From assembly GCA_025331565.1 (NCBI GenBank), contig JAFREQ010000017.1, positions 4,752,001 through 4,816,000 on the forward strand: a DNA stretch of 64,000 nt, read 5' to 3'. A model generated the notes under the pieces. It was given only the letters and a program-made list of their open reading frames with translations. It had not been told where the DNA came from and searched no databases. Of this stretch, positions 13,225-24,560 are shown in pieces. Position numbers and translations under genes: made by a program. How positions within the stretch are numbered: the stretch's first letter is position 1; the number at the start of each line of letters is the position of its first letter. The DNA comes from Holacanthus passer (Eukaryota; Chordata; Actinopteri; Pomacanthidae).

Positions 13225-13500
13225 ATTATTGACTTAATTAAATGATTAATTGTTTGCTCTATAAAATGTCACGTGCGATGCCACAATCAAAGTTTTCCAA
13301 AGCCTGAGTCGACATCTTCAAATTGTTTTGTCCAACCAACAGTCTGAAACTCAGAGATATTTAACAAGACAAAGGACAAAGGAAACATTCACATTTGAAG
13401 CCAGAACCAGTGACTCAAAAGATTGTTTATCAAAATAGTAGCAGATTAATGTGTTGTCAATCATTTAATTGATTAATGACACCAAACATTTCAGCTCCAC
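13225..13500 (+). repeat. Teleost interspersed repeat with ATTAAT ends (family A, plus copy)
   Basis: The segment is framed by AT-rich GATTAATTG and TTAATTGATTAATGAC sequence. Its interior includes CTATAAAATGTCA, CATCTTCAAATTG, TTTTGTCCAACCAACAGTC, TATCAAAATAGTAG and TTAATTGATTAATG. At least four inverted relatives occur in the actn4 intron (46385-46690, 48290-48415, 56440-56560, 61865-62015). The sequence just before it (about 13085-13135) contains a piece of another repeat, CCCAGTGCATGCTGGGATAG. Confidence 0.75.
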
Positions 13501-14269
13501 GTGATTCTGTGTTGTTCTGCGTTAAGATTTGTCACATCACTACGTTACATTACATTATATTACGTTGAGTTCATTTTCTGGTTTCAGGCTCAGACACTCA
13601 GGGGTTTGGGCGGCCGTCTCGCAGGTGTTTGTTTCACTAACCTGTGTCAGACAGTAGTTTTCATCAGTGTCTTGTTCTGCAGCTGCTTTGACCTCTGACC
13701 TTCCTGCATGGCCTTAAAGAGAAGTTTAACATCATTTTATCAGACAGCTCAAATCACAAATTAAAAGGTGATTTTATTTCTGATGTTTTACACACAGTGC
13801 ACACACATGAAAGTGAATTTTTATTTGTATCCTTTGTGTTTGCTGAGAAAAAAGCCTGAAGTGCTTCTCAGTTCATTCAAGAGCAAGTGAGCATGTGTGA
13901 TAAACAGGTTCTAGTAGAAAAGAAGAGGTAAAAAATAACCAAACTTTTATTGCAATATCAGTTATTATTGCTCTGATGTGTCCATTTTTTTCCAACAAAA
14001 GTAAATGAGTTTAGCAGCTCAGCTAGTTTATCTGAGTTCAGGAGCCTCAGAGGAGGAGTTAACTAATTATTTAATACAAGAACCCGACAGATATTATTTA
14101 TCTACTCAGAGTCACTTTATATAACATTACATATTTTGTTTTATTCCCCTGAATCATCGTGATGGACTCACATCGGTGGATTTCACTTCCTGCAGCTTGA
14201 GGCGGACGGAAGCTGCTAACGATGCTAATGCTGCTATAAGAAGGTGATCGATGCTAGCGGAGAGTTTAC

Positions 14270-14400
14270 TGCCCTCCGGTGGTGACAACGAGGAACTGCA
14301 ACACGTGAAATTCGTCAAGTCTTTGTTGATATAAAATCGATAACATATTAATATTTCAGGTAAACACTTTCAAAATACAGTGAACAAATGTCACAACCAG
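14270..14400 (+). repeat. Dispersed repeat, first copy of a local pair
   Basis: It shares ordered blocks with 15537-15660: CCGGTGGT, GGAACTGCAACA, a TATTAA block, and ACTTTCAAAATACA followed by TGA. Both copies have the same orientation. The element is unidentified. Confidence 0.6.
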
Positions 14401-15257
14401 AAAGAAAAAAAAAATGATCACAATATATGTGAGCAGAAAGTTAGCAGCATCTCCATTAGCATTAATCTAATCACCCTTTGACAGTTTAACCAACATTAGC
14501 ACAGTTAGCACAGCTGTTAGCCGCAGTAAAAGTCTGTGGCCCTTCAACAGTCTCTTCATGTTTGGTGGTTATAAAGGTTTATTACATGGTCGACTTTCTT
14601 ATGTGGATTTTACCATGTGACAATTATTGAAAGACCTCAGTTGGAAACACAGGATCCTAAACAATGTTTAAATATTGTTAGTTGTGTGTATATTTTAATT
14701 TATATTGTTTCTTGAATATGTGTAAGAATGTTTTTTTGTATTTTCTTTCAAATATTTGTCCCCTTGTCTTTAATTAGTCACTTTTGTTATTATTATTATT
14801 ATATCACTATTATATGTAATGTTAAGTTTCCGTTTTTACTAAGAATGTTTTATTATTCATGGTGGGAGGGAGTTTGTTTTTTTTAATCAATGTTTGTTCT
14901 CTTTATTCAAAATGAACAAAAAGCCAATAAACATAGTATTTAAAAAAGTACGAATTGTATTATGTTAACATAACATATATTATTATGTTATCTCTCAATA
15001 CACGTCCATGAGACACGTTATCCTTCTCTAATATAGCTCATTTTGGTCGTTTTACTTCCCAAATTATTTGATTTTATAATGTATGTATGTAATTTTATAA
15101 TAATTATAATGTTCTCGCTTCTATTGTAATGAATTTATGGGATTTTCTACAGACGCCTGTTTGAAATTTTGTTTTCAATTAAGTGGTGAAAAAATGATCG
15201 AAAAAACAAAAACGTCAACTTTATTTCCTTTCACTTCACTGGTGTAAAACAGACACA

Positions 15258-15283
15258 TTGTTGTTGTTGTTGTTGTTGTTGTT
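15258..15283 (+). repeat. (TTG)n microsatellite
   Basis: About nine TTG units in the eif3k upstream region. Confidence 0.95.
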
Positions 15284-15536
15284 TTCACCGTTCAGGACAG
15301 TTTGGAGGCTCAAAAAAACGTTCAGCTTTCGCAACCTTTGATACTGTCAGTTGGTCGTTTTATTTTGATAGTTCAAATCAGACGTGTATTCAGTATAATA
15401 ACAGTATTAACGCTGACTTTATGAATTTAAAATAATATAGTTCCAACTTTGGCCACAAGAAGGCAGTAAAACTCATGCTTAGAATTACATTACTTTATAG
15501 TGTCTCACCAGATGTACTTAGGTTGTGAAGAGTGTT

Positions 15537-15660
15537 TGTTGCCCCCGGTGGTCAAAATATGGAACTGCAACATATTAAAATAGTCAAAATAACGTTAATA
15601 CAGCCCCGATAGCATATTAACACTTTCCGTATAACTTTCAAAATACACTGAGAGACCTGA
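15537..15660 (+). repeat. Dispersed repeat, second copy of a local pair
   Basis: This is the direct-orientation relative of 14270-14400. It ends less than 350 bases upstream of the eif3k start codon, so it borders or overlaps the distal promoter. Confidence 0.6.
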
Positions 15661-15779
15661 CACGATCGAACGGAAGTAGTTAAAGAAATGACCATGAAAT
15701 TATCAGGTTGATAAAAACTGAAATCAACCGCTACGACTTGTCAGACAACAGTTACGAGGCCAAAGGAAATGACCGAGCA

Positions 15780-15968
15780 ACAACGTATTTAGCGTAGTTA
15801 GCGCGTAGCGGTCCCTCGGTTGTTTGTGTCCGTCTACCTTCCGGTCCGCCGGTGCGTCGTTCTTTCCGGTCCGACCTCCTCCTCCTTCCGCCCCGGTGCC
15901 TTTTCTGTGGCCCACGTGTGGATTTAATTCTTTTTCACCATAAAGTTTTCTGTCAAACTTTGGACCAA
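15780..15968 (+). promoter_or_regulatory. eif3k: eif3k promoter and 5'UTR region
   Basis: The GC content rises here compared with the flanks. TTCCGG, the reverse complement of the ETS-family core CCGGAA, occurs at about 15839 and 15865, with further CCGG and CCTTCCG blocks. No TATA box is apparent. This fits a TATA-less housekeeping promoter. The transcription start is not determinable from sequence; the pyrimidine-rich stretches around 15875-15905 are plausible start points. Confidence 0.5.
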
Positions 15969-18900
15969 ATGTCGTCGTCTTTCGAGCAGATGAGGGCGAA
16001 CGTGGGGAAACTCCTGCGAGGAATCGACAGGTGCGAATGATGCTTCTGACGAACTGATAACGTGACGAGGAAGCTAACGGTAGCTTAGCCGTTGGCTAAT
16101 GTTTAAGCTAACGTTTGCTGAATGAAGTCAGTGTCGATTTTTTACACGATTTACTAAATTCAGGATTATTTTATCCATCTGATGCGAGTGTGAACACTTT
16201 AATAATTATGAAGTGAACAAATATAGGAACTGAACTCGTGTCAGTTTTTCGCAGCAGCTAACGTTAGCATGATCTGCTCGAGTCAACTGAATATTTTTCC
16301 TTTTAATGAGAATTTTTTGCTTCTTGGACATAGTAACATTCACATATATTAAAAATCCACATGGTCTGATTATTAATTTAGATTAAAATGATTAATTCAT
16401 TTACGGTTAAATGTTATGTTTTAAGTGCTGACAGATGGCAAAGTTGACATTAAGCAGAGGGAGTTTTTGTTATATACGAATATTATAAGATAGAAATATT
16501 TATTTATTACTCAGCTCTTCTGTAACTACTGCTAATTCCCTTTGTCCTATATGATTCAGTTTTCATTTAGTGAAACACCCAAAGATGAAATTTAGTTCAT
16601 TGTTATTTAACATTATTATTGTTGTTATCATTATTATGTTACCTGCTCAGGATTGATGACACAAAGCCACCTGCTTCATAAAGCAGTAATAAAGAGTTCA
16701 GTTCTAATAGGTCCTGAAAGAAATGTCACCAGCAAAACACTTGAAAGTGTCTGGAAGATCTCTGATGGAGCAGACACATGTTAAAGTTAAAGACAGTAAA
16801 TTGTATTTAGTATTACAGTTATTTATAAATTTGATTTACATTATGTTGCCTGCTTCTAATCAGAGTGATCAGGACATCATTCACACATATTTACTCCTAA
16901 CTTGTATTTTTATGCTGCGGACTTCTGACCTACAGTTTAGACGCAGAAACACTGCAGCCACCTACACTTGTTTCAAAGGTTACGATCTTGTCTCTCACAG
17001 GTACAACCCAGAAAACCTTGCAACGTTGGAGCGCTACGTGGAGACACAGGCTAGAGAAAACGCCTACGACCTGGAGGCCAACCTGGCCGTCCTGAAGCTG
17101 TAAGTTCCTCCGTCACTGGAATCATGTTAGCTGCACAGGAAAGTTGAACTAATCAGCCAGTCACACAGAATCATCTTATGTGGACTGCGAAAGGAGTCAA
17201 CATGGTGCAGGAAAGTTTTACTTGAGACATTCTGTTGATAATTTAAGCTTTTTTTAATATCTTGATCGTTGTTTTACCTTATCTGAGTGTGTTTTGGTGC
17301 TGTTAACAATGAGCACTTGTGTTTCTGCTGAGCCATGTTGTGAAGCTTTCCCACTGATTTCTCTTGCTTGTATGTTTCCAGTTCAGTTTTTATTCATGAT
17401 ACAAATGTTAGTTTCTACTTCAGACCAGAAAAAGAAACCATTTTACAAGATTAAATCTCTGTCTTCAGGTACCAGTTCAACCCAGCCTACTTCCAGACTC
17501 AGGTGACCTCCCAGATTCTGCTGAAGGCTCTGACCAACCTGCCACACACTGACTTCACTCTCTGCAAGTGCATGATCGACCAGACTCACGTATCTTTTTG
17601 GTGCTGTTTCATCTATCTAACGTCATCTGACTGTCAAACTCTGGTAGCTGTACAGATGTCTTTATCATGTCCTCTTATGTGTCATCAGTGAGTAACCACA
17701 GTGGGTGAAACTGAGATTATTCCTATATTTAGTCATGACAGTTTTTAGGTGGCATAATATATGTAGTACGTGTGTAATAACATGTAGAAGTGCAACATCG
17801 TCACCTGTGTGTGTAAATATATGTTGACTGGGTGCTGGGGGGTGGGGTGGGGTGGGGGGCTCTGTCTTGGGTTGGGGGGCATTTCCTTGACTACAGTGTC
17901 GCAGCAAGAGGAGCGGCCCATCAGACAGATCCTCTACCTGGGGAACCTGCTGGAGACCTGCCACTTCCAGAGCTTCTGGGTACGACATGCACACACACAC
18001 ACACACACACACACAGTGGCTGCATGTATTTCTTTTTATTGTAAACATATTTTACAAAACGTGATTTCCATCTAGAGCTGGACAATATGGCAAAAATTAT
18101 AATCATAATAATGTATGTTGTTGATCAATGTGTTGCTGATCAGTATTGATATTTATCCTGATATATAATTGGATAATGCTGCCATGCTGAAGAGTGTCCA
18201 GTTTCCTCAGAGAACATTGTGGGTTCACTTTAGCATAACGAGCTCTGTGTGGCTGAGTAAAACAAACCTGCTGTGGATTAAGAGGCGGCTGCAGTGAAGA
18301 CGTCACGTTTCTGCATGTTTGTGTTCTGCTTGTTCAGCAGGTGTTTGATAAACTGATCAGGCTTTATGTTGTTGACTAATCCATCATTAAATGCCATTTC
18401 TGCTCAGTACATTCCTCATTTCCTTGTTGTAGCATTTATGTCCTTTTCCTCTGATGCCTTCATTTTTCCAAACCCGTGTAAGTCTTTGTTCCCTGGGTGT
18501 GATTTCATCTTCCTTGTCTTTCTGACAGACGAGTCTCGAGGAGAACAGAGAGCTCATCGACGGCATTACTGGTTTCGAGGATTCTGTTCGCAAGTGTGAG
18601 TATCATCTTTTGACTCAGCACAGTGGACATTCAGCTCTTACAGTAAATCCAAGCAGGTGATTTCATTCAACAGTCTGTGGAAGAAAACTGTAAACAACCA
18701 CACCCAAACTGCAAAGATACATGTTGAATGAATGAGACAAGTCTTTGTTTAAACATCACCAACATTCTCAACACCGTCTGTTTAATTCTTCTTCCTCCTC
18801 AGTCATCTGCCATGTAGTGGGCATCACCTACCAGACCATTGAGCACCGGTTACTGGCTGAGATGCTGGGAGACCCGCTGGGTAAGAACTCTGACCCAACT

Positions 18901-20472
18901 CCAGAGAGCTCAGTGTCACAGTCAGAGCTCAGTGTCGCAGTCGGAGCTCAGTGTCGCAGTCGGAGCTCGGTGTAGCAGTCTGTTTTAGGACTGTGATCCC
19001 TGATATTGTTGTTGCACTTGACTTGAGGCTTGCTGGTGTGAGTGGGTTAGAACCTGGAGGTTTAGGGTCTGAAGGGAGGAAGATGGAGAACAGGAACAAG
19101 TTGGCCTGTTTGATGTGGTTGAGTCATTTTAGGCCAGTTCATCTGTTGTAATGCCGGTTAGCTCAGTACTCAGCAGCTGCCTGGGCGAAGCTGGCTGTTG
19201 GCAACATTAGATTACTCACTCAGCATGCTGAGGAAATTGGGTTTAACAATACGCACTTTTAACACTGAAGAGAAGCCGGACACAATCCTGTTGGATGTTC
19301 TAGTTCCCTCCCAAGTGTTGTTAAAGTGTTGCGCTGCCAGAGAGCTCAGTGCAACAAATCTTTAATATTCTGCAAGTGACAACAGTTCATTCAGTTAAAT
19401 AAAAAACCTCTGTGGCCCTCTTGAAAACAATAACTCAACAGTGATAGAAACTCCTACTTACATACTTGGACAACAGGTTCCCCTCCAGAAAAAATGACCT
19501 GATGCGACTTTAAAGCTCCAATAATCAATATTTCTATATTATATTAATATTAAAGCAAATGAAAGGAGTCTATCAGAGACAAACCTGATGAACGTCCAGC
19601 TTCAGACACGTCGTCTCCCTCTGTTTGTCCAGACACGCAGGTGAAGGTGTGGATGAATAAGTACGGCTGGACGGAGAGCGAGGAAGGACAAATCTTCATC
19701 TTCAACCAGGAGGAGAGCGTCAAGCCCAAGAACATCGTGGAGAAGATCGACTTTGAGAGTGAGTGCTGCAACTCCAACCGATAATAAATGAGGAAATATA
19801 CAAAAAAAATCGAGTCACATTTGATCAAAGTACATTATTTGTCACGTTGGCTTTGATCACCAGAGTGTGTGACGGCTCTTTGGGTGAACTAATTATCCTT
19901 TGTGTCATGTTTGACTTCGGGCCACGAGTGTCTGGTTGAAATCTGTAGACACAGACTCCTTCATGTTAATGCTGGCGAGCTGTCAGTTAATTAACAAACC
20001 TCGTTTGCATTTGCACAGCAGTGATGTGTTCCCTGCACTTCAGTTTGCTCCTTTCTTCATTTCACTGTTGGCAGAATTATATACCTCACTTGTATTTGAT
20101 CTTTTTAGAAGCACTTTTACGATTTACTTTGCAGTTTCCAGGTTGTTTCTCACCTTTACTGTTTGTAATAAAATAATCAAATTTCATGTCATATTAAATC
20201 AAATATTTTTGACTTTTAAAATAAAAAAACCTGTCACTTTGGGCTCTGATAAGTAGTCCATGTGTCCACCTTGTAACTGAAGTGGATTTAAGAGATCAAA
20301 CCATTCACCTGGATTTAATCCAGTCTCGTACAGAAGGATGATGAATCATGTCTCATATTCCCCATTGGGTGTTATTTGTTTGTTGTTGTGACTGAGAGTG
20401 ACGTCAAAGCTTGATGTTCTTCCTGTTTTTCTTTCCACAGGTGTATCCAGCATCATGGCTACGTCTCAGTGA
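15969..20472 (+). CDS. eif3k: Eukaryotic translation initiation factor 3 subunit K
   Basis: Subunit K of the eIF3 complex, which binds the 40S ribosome during translation initiation; it is a cytosolic PCI/winged-helix type protein. Coding exons: 15969-16030, 17001-17099, 17469-17589, 17905-17979, 18529-18595, 18803-18880, 19633-19758, 20441-20472. They total 660 nt, giving 219 aa plus stop, against 218 in human. All introns are GT-AG and all phases join. Diagnostic segments include FEQMRANVGKLLRGID at the N-terminus, RYVETQARENAYDLEANLAV in exon 2, LTNLPHTDFTLCKCMIDQ in exon 3, ERPIRQILYLGNLLETC in exon 4, and the C-terminal VSSIMATSQ. The first ATG gives the family start. Introns are 183-970 nt; besides the listed repeats I see nothing in them. 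The nearest neighbours are map4k1 (divergent) and the calpain, about 1.1 kb downstream on the same strand. Confidence 0.97.
17837..17859 (+). promoter_or_regulatory. G-quadruplex motif in eif3k intron 3
   Basis: Four G runs (6, 4, 4 and 6 Gs) separated by single T residues, on the transcribed sense strand and about 45 nt upstream of the exon 4 acceptor. Another GGG-TT-GGGGGG block follows at about 17868-17879. The pattern fits the G3+N1-7 rule for an RNA or DNA quadruplex. Function is inference. Confidence 0.75.
17990..18015 (+). repeat. (CA)13 microsatellite
   Basis: The CA tract begins 10 bases after the eif3k exon 4 donor (17980). Confidence 0.95.
18074..18350 (+). repeat. Decayed teleost interspersed repeat in eif3k intron 4
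   Basis: It opens with GAGCTGGACAATATGGC and alternating AT-rich sequence, and closes with GGCGGCTGCAGTGAAGACGT followed by TGTTTGTGTTCTGC. I remember this order from a common teleost repeat. No coding capacity is seen. Boundaries are approximate. Confidence 0.55.
18907..18982 (+). repeat. 19-bp minisatellite, four units
   Basis: Four tandem 19-base units begin AGCTCAGTGTC and end CAGTC plus two bases. The last unit is more diverged (AGCTCGGTGTAG). The array lies 26 bases after the exon 6 donor of eif3k. Confidence 0.9.
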
Positions 20473-20473
20473 T

Positions 20474-20477
<4 letters not shown>

Positions 20478-20511
<34 letters not shown>

Positions 20512-20518
20512 ACACACA
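20478..20518 (+). repeat. (AC)n in the eif3k 3'UTR
   Basis: An AC tract with one T interruption starts five bases after the eif3k stop codon, so it should be part of the mature 3'UTR. Confidence 0.95.
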
Positions 20519-20572
20519 TCAGTGGAGACAGATTCAACCAGGTCATTTGTTTTCATAATCAACTTTTTTCTC

Positions 20573-20578
20573 AATAAA
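20573..20578 (+). terminator. eif3k: eif3k poly(A) signal (proximal)
   Basis: A canonical AATAAA 101 bases after the stop codon. It predicts a short 3'UTR that is about half CA repeat. A second AATAAA at 20776-20781, followed by the GT-rich GGTTGTTCTGTGTTT near 20827, is an alternative distal signal. Confidence 0.7.
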
Positions 20579-20775
20579 AGTAATTTATCATTTCCAGCCT
20601 GTGTCTATTCTTCATGCTGCTTTCTGAACATTCACAAAACTTCTGTTGCTTCATTCCAAAAAGTTTGATCAGGACATGTTTGTGGAAATGGTCACCGGTT
20701 CTTCCCAGAAGTTGTTTGACTTCCTTGTTCATCCCAGTGGTATCAGGGTGTTGGCTGTTCGCTGTCATTAAGCAA

Positions 20776-20781
20776 AATAAA
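20776..20781 (+). terminator. eif3k: Possible distal eif3k poly(A) signal
   Basis: A canonical AATAAA about 300 bases after the eif3k stop, with a GT-rich element some 45 bases downstream. Use of this site is not provable from sequence. Confidence 0.4.
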
Positions 20782-21615
20782 ATCTGACCTGAATCCCCAC
20801 TTAGTCATCATGTCACACTGCTGAGAGGTTGTTCTGTGTTTACTGCATGTCGAGTGTGTAATAGTTGAAAAGATGGGATGAGGGAATTCACATGTTCTGC
20901 ACCAATAAAATGACTGTAGATTTGAACCAACACTCTCAAAGCGTCAGCTCAGTATGATGAGCTTCAATCCACTACTGGTCCAACAGTTTAGAACTACACC
21001 TACTGATTTGTCTCAGACATCGTTCTTGGAGAAATCTGACTGATTAATAGTTTTTTCTAGTTTTATTCTGACTGCAAAATTCCACTTCATGTTTATTCAC
21101 TTTGTGTCACAGGATGAGGAGATGATGCCAATCTCATATCTGTCTGTTACGCTTCTGTTTCCATCTGATTCTGCACCAGAAAACCAACGAAGCACCGAGC
21201 ACATGAACTATTTCTGTCATTCTCAGAAGTGAGAGATCTGTCGAGCTTTGAAATGAAAGAAAGTCTCTGAGTCCTTAAAACGTTTGGGAATGAAAGCGGA
21301 GCGGCTCTGATGTGAAGCAGGACTGTTGTCACCTGTGGGAGTTTGACATGAATTATCTTTGGTGATTTCGATGATTTGGGTTCTTTAATGTGTTGATTGA
21401 ACCGGTGACACATCCATGAGAAGTCAGTGAGCACAGACAACATGTGGGAGTGGTTGTCTACAGGGGAAATCCTGCAGGACTGAACTCAGATCAGCTCCAA
21501 CCTTCCGCCCAGGTGAGTCTGTCTGCACCTGCCCGGGGGGCGTGGCCTCCTCCACCTGCCCAGGTAGAAGTGAGAGCCGCCTGCAGCTCAGTTCAGAGAA
21601 GGCTGAGGGTCCGAC
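20782..21615 (+). promoter_or_regulatory. Interval between eif3k and the calpain gene, including its promoter
   Basis: No exon is seen here. The last 120 bases are GC-richer (CCCGGGGGGCGTGGCC near 21532), with CACCTG E-box-like motifs near 21526 and 21553, and presumably include the calpain promoter and 5'UTR. No TATA box was identified. Confidence 0.45.
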
Positions 21616-22819
21616 ATGATCAAGTCTCTGAGCGTGTCCTCTGAGGGCTCCCTCCCGCCGCCGGAGGACGATGTGGACTCGGTGTGTTCGGACGAGCTGC
21701 TCGGTTCTCAGTCCCGCCGCTGGCTGGCGGACCTGCTGACCGGGGACCTGCCCCCGGACAGCGGGGACGTGCAGGCCGTGGGTCGGGACGGGCTGTTCGT
21801 GGACTATCACTTCCCGCTGGGGGAGCTGGAGATGCAGAGCAGGGTCAAGTGGAAACGACCGAAGGTAAGAACCGACGGAGACGCTGTGAACGTCCCTCCG
21901 ACTGATGATGCGTTCACGTGTAAGCAGAGTCTGAATGTTGCACCTGGTCCAGGTGAGTTCACCTGGTTTACGTCACACACTGAACTGAAGCACAGGTTTG
22001 AGGTACTTGTACTTTGAGTATTCCAGGTGATGCTACTTTGTTACCTTTGATACATTTCAGAGTATTATTCTACTTTTCAGTTCATTTTATTTGACAACTG
22101 TTGTTTCAGGTCAAACATATAAAACCTCATAGAATAAGATGCATCATGTGTGTCAACAACTATAAGATCAACTTCGTCTCCTCTAAAGTAACGGAATAAT
22201 ACAATATATAATAATACACAAGAATACACCGACCAACAAGTACTTTTACTTTTGAAACTTTAGGTACATGTTGCTGAAAATACTTTTGTACTTTTACGTT
22301 TATGATTTTATTATTTATACTATAGAGTATTTTTACAGACAAGTACTGCTACTGTTACTGTTAAGTAATAGACTTGAGTACTTCTTTCTGCTGTTGGACA
22401 CTTTCATTTATGGTCACGCGTGATGATTTATGACGTTATCACATGTTCTGTCTGTGAATCTTTGTTTGAAATGTAACTACAGCTGTCAGATAACTGCAGA
22501 GGTGTAAAAGTACTTTGACTGGAAATAGTTATACTCAAGTTACTATAAGGAACTGTGTAACTGTTCTGTAGTAAACTGCAGGTAAATGCTGAGCGTCAGT
22601 CAGATGAAGCTGCTGATACTGACAGTGAATCACACTTGGATCTTTTCTGTGACATGACATTTATAATCCCCACTTTGAGCCTTGTGCCAGATGTGAACCT
22701 GGTATTTTATGTCCTGTTGTTCTTTACGGGGGAAGTGGACAGTTATTCTGTAATACATGACAGAGGAACGATGACAGATGGGTGTGTTTCACAGAAATCA
22801 CATGGAGACAGAGTAAACA

Positions 22820-22870
<51 letters not shown>

Positions 22871-24485
22871 TTGTTATAGACGTCAGTGTTGTCCATTAAT
22901 ATACAGTCTCTTCTCTTCTCTTCTCTTCGGTCTGGATGAGATAAAACCTGCTGGTGTATTTAAACAGCACCTTTGTTGAGTCAACATGTGACATATCAAA
23001 TGAAGGTATTTGCATGAAATAAAAGCAGCTCTTCTCTGTCGTGGCGGCAGAATGAAAATCATTATGACTGATGATTAAACTCGGTGCCATAGTTGGCAAG
23101 TTCAGTCTCTTTTTTTTATCATTGTCTCATTGCTTTGAGGCCCCTGAACTATCCACTGCAGCAAACGAGTGTGATATAATGCACCGAGTTCAATGAGCTG
23201 GTCTTTCTGTTTGCTGTGTAACGTAATGTACTGAGGGTGGACAGAGCGACAACAATGCTCCACATTAGTTTCAAATACAGTCACAGTGTCACTCATATCA
23301 ACTTCTCTGGCACACAGTCTCAATAAAAACTAAACTTTACGACCTCAGCAATAAATCCAACGACAAACACTGGATTTATTGCTGAACTGTTGCTGATGCA
23401 CTTGTTTCACTTTCCCCTAAAGCAAAACCTTCAAAGTTATTTCCATAAAACAATGAAAAATAAAGCACTAATGGACACGAGTGAGACATATTTCATACTC
23501 AGACCTGATCACTTGCTGTCACATTTGACTGATGAGAAGAAATTGCCTCAAAGAATTTCTTCTCAGTGATTTTAATTCTTCGTATAGTTTGTCAGTGTCT
23601 CACGTACAACTCAGTCGGCTTCTTACAAGACTTTCCCAGGTTGGGACAAATACAGTTTATCTATCTAAACTATATCTATATTCTTCTCTCCTGCTGCTGA
23701 GCCAAAGCCAAATATCTCTTTAGTGTGGAAATCTGTTTGGTTTCAAAAGACTAAACTCCTGTACCTTCATGGTGTTTTCTCTGTGTTGAGACAACAGGCT
23801 GAGAGAACAGCACACCAGCAGGAAGACGGGTTTAAAAAGTGACCGCTGGGTCAATCTGAGCCAAACGATTACACCTCCACAGAGAATGTAGTCACAGCAA
23901 ACATGATCCTTCTCAGATTATCTTCTCCATCTGAGCAGCTTGTAAAGACAGAGGAGGACGTCGGTTAAGACAGTTTGTCTCCTCCTGTGTTCATTTGTGC
24001 AGCCGAGTGCTGTTGATCCAAATGATTCTCTCTAAAAATACTTTCTCAACAAGAAAGTCACAAAATCAAACAAACAAAGCATGAAGTGTTTCAGAAGAAG
24101 ACGAAGAATTAGGAAGATTTGTCTCAAATAGAAAAATGTTGTCAATTCTTTACAGTAGTTTCTTCATCACACATGAAGCAAATGTTTCACCTGTCAAATT
24201 TCTCTTCAAGTCACATTTTATCAACAAAGACACACTGGTGATTATGTGGAGGACTTTGTTCCATCTGCTTATCTAACATAACGTGAAGTTACACACTAAA
24301 TTAAATGGACATTCAGTCCATCACCAGCCTTTTTATGTTTGTTATAGAAGAATCTGAGCCGGTGGGTTGTCAGTCTTCATGTTTATCACTGTGTCCTAGA
24401 TGCAGTTTGACACCTTGTTAACCAGACGGTCCTTCACCTGGAAACACACCGATCCAGTTCAACCAGTACAGCTGACTGTCTCTCA

Positions 24486-24560
<75 letters not shown>

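Larger units (their letters stand above)
10311..15779. other. Intergenic region between map4k1 and eif3k
   Basis: The two genes diverge from this interval. I see no coding exon in it. It holds a CA-rich patch near 10365-10390, GT tracts at 10873-10895 and 11004-11032, old repeats at 11615-11993 and 13225-13500, a related pair at 14270-14400 and 15537-15660, and a TTG tandem repeat at 15258-15283. Part of the right end must be regulatory for eif3k, and part of the left end must contain the map4k1 5'UTR and promoter, which I cannot delimit. Confidence 0.7.

Noticed and set aside
16723..17103. 126-codon frame reaching into eif3k exon 2
   Set aside because: Only the last 33 codons are eif3k. The upstream part is intron that happens to be open, and a clear CAG acceptor precedes 17001.
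16031..20440. snoRNA genes in eif3k introns, which translation genes often host
   Set aside because: No intron shows properly spaced C and D boxes or H/ACA hairpins that I could support by eye.
21424..21810. 128-codon minus-strand frame opposite calpain exon 1
   Set aside because: It is the shadow of the GC-rich calpain exon 1 on the other strand and has no family features.
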